Positions 56,600 to 64,000 of a stretch of 64,000 nt of DNA are shown here, piece by piece. The notes under the pieces were generated by a model. It worked only from the letters and a program-made list of their open reading frames with translations. It ran no database searches and was not told where the DNA came from. This DNA is from Terebella lapidaria. Taxonomy: Eukaryota; Annelida; Polychaeta; Terebellida; Terebellidae. The position numbers and the translations under genes are program-made. The stretch is from contig OX424568.1 in assembly GCA_949152475.1 (NCBI GenBank), positions 18,389,667 through 18,453,666 of the forward strand. The letters are read 5' to 3'. Within the stretch, counting starts at the first letter, position 1. Each line of letters opens with the position of its first letter.

Positions 56600-57418
56600 A
56601 AAAGTTAAATATGCTTTTTTGGTTTGTAGCATCACGTGACCAGAAGTCAGTGCGATGGCGTCGGTAGATGAGGTGAGCGACTCGTTTTCTGTTACTGTTA
56701 GTCCTGTTGTTATTGCCTAAAACAAGAAGAAATATACACATGTTGAAAACCCCAGGTAGCGATTTCATTAGTATAATTGAAATATGTGCTCTATTTTCAG
56801 CTATAAGTTCAATTGAATGTAATTTTGGCGCAATTCGAATCCAGGTGTGTGCTTTCTTGGTGGAGCGATCAATTCCAAACGTTACTGAAGTGGTTCACAG
56901 GATAAGGGAAAATCGAGTGTGTATTTCGAATGTGTATGCTAAAAGCTATAATTGGAAAACAGGGACATAAATGCAGATTATCACGGCTGTGAAATATTTT
57001 TCACCATGGGTTACTCTGAAATAACTCTCGCTCTGGGCTACGTGCACAAATAAAGACACACGTGAATATACCCATACCCCCCCCCCCCCCCCACACACAC
57101 ACACACACACACACCCATACACACTACACCCAACAGACAATACTGAGATAAGATAACATGTGAATCCTAATTTATTTACCATGCCACACCTGCAACAACA
57201 ATTTAATCATGTATAAATGGTCTCCATGTTTCAGAAAGCAGAAATTTAGGGCCAAAATTATCAAACCTAGAGCAAGTATTATATAGCTATAAATATTTGA
57301 TATGTGCTTTAACATTTCACTGTTTATAGAATCGCCATTTCCGCATGCCCGCATGGTTTTGTTTAACTTGTCCACAATTTTTGAACTGTTGCGTTGGTTC
57401 AAATAAGAAATCACAGGG
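56600..57418. other. Intergenic DNA; weak gene-like signals only
   Basis: At 56654 ATGGCGTCGGTAGATGAG is followed by GTGAGC and preceded by CATCACGTGACC, which looks like a first exon with an E-box, but no downstream exon continues the frame. A C-run and (CA)n tract is at 57078-57112. Confidence 0.3.
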
Positions 57419-57983
57419 CTTATACTTTGATTCTTATAACTTGTTTACACGGTTTTTCGACGATAATTTTGTGATGCTAAATCGTATCGTTCTATAATTT
57501 GGCATAGTTCAACTGGGAGACAAACGGCAATTGTGTACCAAATTTCTGTCGCAAAAAAATGAAGAAGTTATCCATATACCCCAATGTTAAATTTCAACCC
57601 AAAACGGGATTTCGAGAGTCTGAGCATAATCGAGAATTTGGTCCTGCTTACACGCATCAGGATTCAATGTATTATTGTCATTTTGGATAGAAGACACACC
57701 GGGATGAATTTTACACAAACATGTTGATTTCGAAAGATTTCACCGCTACAAATTCCGAGCAAATGCACAAAATGTGTGCGGGCCCAGGAATCAAATGACA
57801 GTCTAAATTTAACATTGGGATAGATTGCCAACTTTTTCAATTTTCGCGATAAAAGTCGGAAATTCGGTAGAGAATTGCCGTTTGTCTCCCATGTGAAGTA
57901 TGCCAAGTTATAGAATTATACCATTTAGCATCGCAAAGATATCAGCAAAAAACATTGTAAACGAGTGAGTGAAATCAGAGTAT
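57419..57983. repeat. Foldback element FB (copy 3, longest)
   Basis: Arms of about 190 bp: TATACTTTGATT / AATCAGAGTATA at the tips, then TTGTTTACA, GTGATGCTAAAT, GGGAGACAAACGGCAATT and CCAATGTTAAATTT with their complements. The spacer holds CAAAACGGGATTTCGAGAGT. Same core as copies at 22.57 and 35.8 kb. Confidence 0.8.
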
Positions 57984-59720
57984 AAACAAAGTATTATTTC
58001 AAATTAAATTTTCTGATGCAACTGGGATTTAACATATATCCTTTACCCAGAGGGGCATGGAAGATGTTCCAAGATATTTGTCAAATCATTGAACATGTTG
58101 TCTATATTACTACACCAGAAGCCCGGATTTTTAATTCAGGAGTGTGTCTCAATGACCATGCATATCTCTTTATTGCCTCTTGACGTGGTCAAAGCCCGAA
58201 AATTATGTACACGACCGTCTCCCAAGCGCAGCATAATGTTTCTCCCGGCCCGTGGTCAAAGACCAAAAATTATGTACACGACCGTCTCCCAAGCGCGGCA
58301 TAACGTTCCTCCCAGCCGGTGGTCAAAGCCCGAAAATTATGTACACGACCATTTGTCATAACGTTATTATTTACATTGCTGGTGTAGGTTCGATGATTCG
58401 ATAATGGAGAAAGAACGAGAAAATGTACATTCATAGATCGCAAAGTGCGAGGCTGTAGGCATTGCTTAATAGCTAGTTCGTTGAATAGTAATGTATTCAC
58501 ATAAATCTACAGGAAAATAAGTAATATGTTAAAACATGCAGGTGTGAAATTTGTCAAATGGTTCACCAATATTTTATCAGCCAACGGCCATACAACACGT
58601 ATTTCATGTGCAGATGACACAAGCATACGCGGCTGCAGTGATCCACTAAACATTAAACTAGCTAGTTGATTCGCTTCAGACATCCGTGCGTTTGTCAATA
58701 TATTTGTGGGCCAGTTCAACTGGATAACGCATTAAACGCCCGAACACACCAGATTTGCCCCGACAGTTCGGGTGATCATCGATGCTTCCACCAGGGTAGG
58801 TATTTGCCTGATTCCATATCGTGAGCGTTCGATAAGTAGGCTAGGGATATCGAAAGAGCACACTGCATCGGCTACAAAGTTACCCGGGATATTTCAACGG
58901 CGTGATCAACGCGGTAGATCAACTCGGCCAATCAGAGCAGATTACCGTAAGCCCGGCTGCCCTGCAATCCAACCCCCGCTCAAAACAACCTGCAGCCTGG
59001 TCGGACAAGTCACACTATGTTGGAGGGCAATTTGCCTTAGATAGATCCTGGCAGATCAACTCGCCAATCAGAGCATAGTACCGTAAGCCCGGCTGCCCTG
59101 GAATCCAGCCCCCACTCTAAACAACATGCAGGGACGGCGGACAAGTCCCACTATGCTGGAGGGCTAATTCGAATTCTTCTGGAAAGCTTGTCTAAATGCA
59201 TTGGCCACCTTGAACCAGTAAATATATTGCACAATCGTGAATATCTCAAGAAATAAACCAACTCGCGTTATTATTAGAGCACAGACTGCAATACAGGAAA
59301 CAGTCCTGATTTCTTTGATTTTTGTGATTGCCGAATCGGGCAGCACATCCATGAACGATGCTTGGCACAAACTTACGACGCTGTGCGTTCATTTCATGCG
59401 TCACAGATCTGAACTGGATCATAGCATCAAAGTGTTCTCGTTGTTGTGTAGGGCTGGGATCACTAATTTAAAACTTAAAATACTTGCATTATTGTGCCAT
59501 TATCAGACATGATGAGCTCTAAAACCTAATACAAACTAAAGCAAACAACTTTTGAAGAAATTTCTTTGGTATTTCCTTTAAACCACTATTTTCAAAAGTA
59601 AAGTCAGCCAAGAGGCTGTTTTTATCATATTTGAATACGTCCCTCCTACTAATATCGTCCCTCCTACTAATATACTAATATCGGGATACGCATTCTTCCT
59701 AATTTATACTTCACATTTAC
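57984..59720. other. Intergenic DNA with two local tandem duplications
   Basis: 58186-58350 is about 2.5 copies of a 66-bp unit (GTGGTCAAAGCCCGAAAATT, ATGTACACGACCGTCTCCCA). 58914-59168 is two copies of about 125 bp (ACCGTAAGCCCGGCTGCCCT, CACTATG(T/C)TGGAGGGC). A 68-codon minus-strand frame (59370-59164) has one hydrophobic segment but no recognised family. Confidence 0.6.
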
Positions 59721-59907
59721 CTGCGAGCAGCGGTGACCTTGAGTGTATGAACTACAGGCATTACAACGTATTACACTCTTTGATGTACACATGCAAGAGT
59801 TCACCCTACATTCCATGATAATTAACCCTGTCTGGTGGCAATTTTTCCTGGCGCTGTCGAGGCGTTGAAGGTGTGCAAAACATTTACAATCATACCTTGG
59901 GGCAATC
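59721..59907 (-). CDS. Possible orphan cysteine-rich exon
   Basis: On the minus strand 62 complete codons lie between a good acceptor (GCAGATTTTCACAG) and a good donor (CGCAG/GTAAAT). The peptide is cysteine-rich: YDCKCFAHL, KNCHQTGLIIMECRVNSCMC, then IRCNACSSYTQGHRCSQ, with ten cysteines. The spacing around MECRVNSCMC faintly recalls AWS/pre-SET zinc-binding regions, but also fits extracellular disulfide modules; I do not recognise the family. No neighbouring exon was found on the same strand, so it may belong to a gene extending out of the window or be chance. Confidence 0.35.
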
Positions 59908-60370
59908 CTGTGAAAATCTGCTTTGCATCTCATTGCAATTTTGCTTTTCTATTGGTACGACAAGTGACGGTAATAATTTTTTTTTATTTATCCAGCAATG
60001 GATCACCCATGTAATTCCTAATTATCACGCCCCAAAACACTAACGACTACTTCAAAGTTTGACAATTAAAGAACAAGCCGGAGGTGAGAGGAAACAGAGA
60101 GCTCTATTACAAATTCTGACTGTACAGCTCCACTAGTAAGCGCTTGCGCGCGCATAAATGAACCATGGTAAAATATCATGTAAGAGTATGCTAAATGAAC
60201 AGTGAAATAAAACATATGCTGATTATAGCGCGCATAATGATTGAACCGGATTAGACAATCAGAATAGTGATAAGCATCTTTTTAGATATAAAAAGTTCAA
60301 TCTCTGCAACCATACACGTAGGAAAAAAAAAGAACCGAGAAAATGACAGTGGAGGGAGGGTGGGAAAGTA
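59908..60370. other. Intergenic DNA, no gene seen
   Basis: AT-rich with no recognised feature. Confidence 0.5.
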
Positions 60371-60967
60371 TGGAAGCGTTAATTGATCATCCACTCAACC
60401 ACATAATTTTTCACGACCTGCCGTGTTGAGTATCACAGTAAGTTGCCTTATCGTGATAAATATCACGGTAGGCTGTTATGTTGTGAAAAGTAAGAAAATC
60501 ATCTTGACAAGACGTGTTACCATGAAAATTATCACAACAATGCATCTTACCGTGAAAAAATATCATGTGAACATGTGTTACCGTGAAAATTATCATAAGA
60601 AGACGTTTGTCGTGTTAAAAATAATGGTAACTCAGCATACATATCGTTATATTTTTATATGTTAAGAAGTCTTGCCGTCATATTTTTTCACAATAAGACG
60701 TGTTATCGTCATATTTCTTTCATGTTAAGACTTCTCGTGGTTAAAAATTTTCAGAGTAAGACATTATATCGTTATAATTTTCATGATACGACGTCTTGTC
60801 GTGATAAATTTTCACAGTATGCCTCCTTGTCATTATCATTTAGGAGATTTTCATAACATGACAACTTGCCATCATATTCAACATGACAAGACGTCTTATC
60901 GTGATGCTGAAAACGCTAGGTTTGTGAAAAATTATGTGGTTCAGTGGAAGATCAATTAACGCTTCCG
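60371..60967. mobile_element. MITE with TA duplication and tandem-repeat interior
   Basis: Ends are inverted over about 45 bp (GGAAGCGTTAATTGATC, then ACCACATAATTTTTCAC). TA flanks both sides (60369-60370 and 60968-60969). The interior is an array of about 40-bp degenerate units with ACGTGTTACCGTGAAAATTA and GACGTCTTATCGTGATA words. No coding. Confidence 0.75.
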
Positions 60968-62285
60968 TAGGAAAGCTGTGTGTACGCTACAACAGCAAAA
61001 CGCGCAAAGCGAAGGGCGGGAAAGGAGAAACAATTTTAAAATCCAAAAGCCATTAACGCGAGGGCCGTCGCCCCGGGGAAGCTGGCAGGTCGTTGGAGTC
61101 CCTGAGGACCTATAACTGGCTCCAGAGATCTGGTGCCAGGTACACGCTGGTCCGGAGTTCTTTAAATAAAATTAATAGATTAATTCCACAAAAACCTTAC
61201 TTGATTATTGCCCCGTGTATGTTTATTGGTTGCTGTTTTCTGATGAGAAGCGGTAACGATGTATGATTTCAGAGTTAATTTAGACCGGATCAAAGTGCAT
61301 GCGGAACGTGCGATAAGAATGTGTCTGGGTAACAATTGTGCTTGGCGTTTGTTTGTCGAGATTGATTCCTCATCACCTGGCTTCTTTCAAGATTGATGCG
61401 TGCAGCATGGCTTATTTTCCAACAATAAATGGCAATGGATACAGTTTGTGTACGTTATAGTCTCGTGTGGTAAATCCAGTACTCAACAAACATTTTTGGG
61501 GTCAATAAAAAGTGAACACCCAAAGAGTTTCCACATCTCCACATTTACTGCAACAATAACACCGTGATGTAGGACATTAGCTTACTTATGACATATTCCA
61601 GAATTAAAGATTGTAGTAGTTATAAATTATTTGTAATTATTATAACGTATAAAGGCCCTTCTCTTTATAAAAGTAGCATTTTATTGACAAAAATGCATGT
61701 ATATTCATTCAACCGATATATATGGTTAATAAATACAAATATTTGATGTATTATCAAATGATTAACTAAACTAATTTATCTTTTTTATCATCGGCATGCA
61801 GATAACATAGTCTGAGGGCACGAAGCCTATAGATTTTCATATGTAAGAGTATTTCGCATTACCAAGATGCATCCATGCACAATAAGTTACGATGTTATAT
61901 GACTTTACTCATGTTCCCAGTAACAGTTTTGAGAAAAAATATTCATTTGTAATGAGTGAAAGAATTAAGTTGAATAATTTGTTCATTGAATATATTTCAG
62001 TATTGCAGGCTTCATTTAAGGATAGTACATGATTTTTTTACCGCTATATACTGCATTTTATCCCCTCCCCCCCCGGGACTGCTGTTTTCGCGGGGCATGA
62101 CGTGTGAGGCTTCTGCCTTGAAATTGTTTGAATCATAACTTAGAAAGTTGTCTAGATATCATCACTAATTTGGACAGCCAGTCAGAGTGTTGCAATATAA
62201 ATGCTGATATTGGATTTGAGCTAATTTGAAAAAAATAAAATGGCCACTATGAGAGAAACAAACAAATCCCTGGTCACCGTATCTC
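60968..62285. other. Intergenic DNA, no gene seen
   Basis: A GC-rich patch at 61045-61155 (GGGCCGTCGCCCCGGGG) sits in otherwise AT-rich sequence. No frame or RNA gene could be supported. Confidence 0.45.
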
Positions 62286-62351
62286 TTTCATTTGTGTGTC
62301 GAACCTCTGGCAAAGGCATGCATATAAAATCCAAATATCAATGGCATCAAA

Positions 62352-62717
62352 GTGGATAAACAAGAATATGTCATAGGGCAGTATGCCGACGACACATTTC
62401 TACCTTTAGATGGTACCGACAGATCACTGCACAGATCCATAGATCTACTGAAACAATTTTCACTTTGTTCGGGCTTAAAGCTAAATGTTGACAAAACAAA
62501 CACCGTTTGGTTGGGAGTTAAGGCTGGGAGTAATAAAATATTGTGCCCAGATATTGGTTTGAAATGGACGGAAAATTTCACCTTATTAGGAATCCTTTTT
62601 AATTCAAAACTGCCTGATATGGCCAAACTGAATTTGATGGAAAAAATGACAAAGATGAATGGAATAATTAATGTTTATCAGAGACAGAAACTATCATTGA
62701 TGGGTAAGGTATGGTGA
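62352..62717 (+). pseudogene. LINE RT fragment with YADD motif
   Basis: YADD at residues 11-14 of this frame is the catalytic metal-binding motif of reverse transcriptase. FSLCSGLKLNVDKT and the LLGILF motif follow in correct order. The frame stops at 62715-62717, and the continuation (IKTLIVPIFIHVLSIIPCPP) is in another frame. Confidence 0.8.
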
Positions 62718-62821
62718 TCAAAACACTCATTGTACCAATTTTCATACATGTTTTGTCCATTATTCCGTGCCCTCCAGGGGAGTTTTTTCACGATGTATAA
62801 TAAAAGCATCGAGAATTTCTT

Positions 62822-63298
62822 ATGGGATGGGGGAAAGTGAAAATTTCGTTGGACCAGCTTGCACAGGATATTGATAGAGGTGGCCTCAAGCTTACGAAGA
62901 TTGGGGTACTTACTGATTCTTCAATGCTGTCTTGGGCAAAAAGAATGAGACATGTGAATGGTTATTGGCAAAAGCTGGGTAAAACGATAGCTGGTGAAAA
63001 AGACTTAAATCTGCTGTTATATTTGGATTTGCTTTCTTTAAAATTCCTTGCAAAAAACACTTTGGGTACATTTCGGAAACATTTTCTCCTAACCTGGGCT
63101 GATCCCAATAACGTGTATACTTTTGAAGTACCGGTATACAGAAGACCATTATGGAATTGTTATTTCATTGAAAATTGTAATTTTAAATATATCAAACAAA
63201 AGATTTATCCCAAAGGTTGTCATTTGCTGAGGGATATCTTTCATGTGAAAAACAGAAGTACTTCATCGTTTGTAGATTTCCATAAAAAGTTCAGATAG
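62822..63298 (+). pseudogene. LINE post-RT region
   Basis: 158 codons with WGKVKISLDQLAQDIDRGGL, SMLSWAKRMRHVNGYWQKLG and NFKYIKQKIYPKG, matching the L1/Tx1 region between RT and the C-terminal cysteine motif. Ends in TAG. Confidence 0.75.
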
Positions 63299-63625
63299 TC
63301 CAGATAAACTATTTGGATTACATAATCTTTGGTTCAATCTATTCCAACAAACTGGAAAAAAGGAATTTGTTCCATCTATTGATGACGGATCAAATATATA
63401 CGAGAATATGACGTTTTTGAAAAGGTATTAGGAATAAAAAGAGTATGCAATTTTATATACTGGAAGCTTATATAATTGAGAGGGAAAAATAACAACAGGA
63501 ACGCCCTTAAATGGTGTGAGTTTTTTCAAGAAACCTATGAACGAGATTAATGGGGTAAACTTTATTCTGTCTCACTCCAGGCTACAAGAGACTCCACTTT
63601 ATTTTTTTTTTCATTTCAATATAGA

Positions 63626-63817
63626 TTGCTAGGGAGAATTTTGCCAACACAAGTACAATTAAAACTCTGGAAGATTAGTGATAATGACACGTGTGTGTCA
63701 TGTAAATCAGCCACTGAATCTTATGAACATCTGTTCTTCCAATGTCACGTTTCACAGGTATTAAGTAAATCATTAACTTCCTGGCTATTGCCGGAGTTTA
63801 ACTTTCAAATTGGTTAA
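63626..63817 (+). pseudogene. LINE C-terminal cysteine-histidine region
   Basis: GRILPTQVQLKLWKISDNDT then CVSCKSATESYEHLFFQC, the closing zinc-binding-like motif of L1/Tx1 ORF2. Confidence 0.8.
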
Positions 63818-64000
63818 ATAACCAAAAAATATATGTTGTTAGGGATGGTGTATAACGTGGAATCTGAATCTGAATTTGCTAGTCTCTTCAATACACTGAT
63901 ATGGGTGTTTAAAAAATATATATGTAGATGTAAATGTTTACAAACCTGCCCGATTTTTTTATTGTCTGGAGACAGAAATAAGCAAAGATTATAACATTGA

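Larger units (their letters stand above)
62290..63960 (+). mobile_element. 5'-truncated LINE, L1/Tx1-like
   Basis: The plus strand carries the second half of a LINE ORF2. It starts inside the RT domain at IGQYADDTFLPLDGT, continues through GLKLNVDKTNTVWLG and FTLLGILFNSKLPDMAKLN, and then WDGGKVKISLDQLAQ with GGLKLTKIG (the long post-RT region typical of L1/Tx1). It ends with CVSCKSATESYEHLFFQC, a C-x2-C-x7-H-x4-C motif. The frame is broken in several places: near 62717, at 62800-62822, and between 63298 and 63626. Endonuclease and the first RT motifs are missing. It is an old, dead copy. Confidence 0.85.

Noticed and set aside
56654-56680. ATGGCGTCGGTAGATGAG followed by GTGAGC, looking like a first coding exon after an E-box
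   Set aside because: No downstream acceptor continues the frame for more than a few codons; nothing recognisable follows.
59164-59370. 68-codon minus-strand frame with one hydrophobic segment
   Set aside because: No family recognised, no splice or promoter support; chance remains likely.

Overview
This window is repeat-rich, intron-bearing animal DNA, most likely from a marine invertebrate. It carries an intronless TRIM-NHL gene, a goose-type lysozyme gene with a spliced intron, LINE fragments, a Gypsy LTR element, a Penelope-like element with an N-terminal GIY-YIG domain, a THAP-transposase DNA transposon and many non-autonomous inverted-repeat elements. That mix is common in cephalochordates, hemichordates, molluscs and brachiopods; the sequence alone does not decide between them. 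Only two host genes are well supported, both on the minus strand.

Layout. 1-5.9 kb: the 3' end of a LINE (plus strand, poly-A tail near 900) sits inside the pol region of a Gypsy-type LTR element (minus strand; gag 2.5-4.8 kb, primer-binding site about 5.13 kb, 5' LTR about 5.15-5.9 kb). 6.9-12 kb: inverted-repeat elements nested in one another, holding a satellite of about 134 bp (Sat-A). 12.5-15.4 kb: TRIM-NHL gene, with a truncated duplicate of its last exon end just downstream. 16.3-16.9 kb: eight copies of a 73-bp tandem repeat. 17.67-31.95 kb: goose-type lysozyme in two coding exons separated by a 13.7-kb intron. Most of that intron is a Penelope-like element (18.8-31.3 kb), itself interrupted by about 9 kb containing a Kolobok-like transposon (21.3-29.9 kb, TTAA duplications, nearly perfect 34-bp terminal repeats, degenerate multi-exon THAP transposase).

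32.6-35.5 kb: a dispersed element whose central 147-bp unit is amplified about 16 times (Sat-B); a short unexpanded copy lies inverted at 25.9-26.9 kb. 37-41 kb: a second Sat-A composite, split by a 1-kb inverted-repeat element with TTA duplications. 41.3-45.5 kb: other repeats and a duplicated 200-bp segment. 46.7-47.7 kb: a LINE 3' fragment holding a 58-bp piece of the Penelope terminal repeat. 47.8-60.9 kb: several non-autonomous DNA elements with clear target duplications (TA, TAA/TTAA, 8-bp hAT), foldbacks and tandem arrays, plus one possible orphan cysteine-rich exon at 59.7 kb. 62.3-64 kb: a 5'-truncated L1/Tx1-like LINE.

Three patterns stand out. Nested transposons fill a single intron of an immune-type lysozyme gene. 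Two unrelated satellites both carry dense nuclear-receptor half-sites, including exact DR1 elements. Four different terminal-inverted-repeat elements have interiors made almost entirely of short degenerate tandem repeats. All assignments come from reading the sequence; no database search was run.
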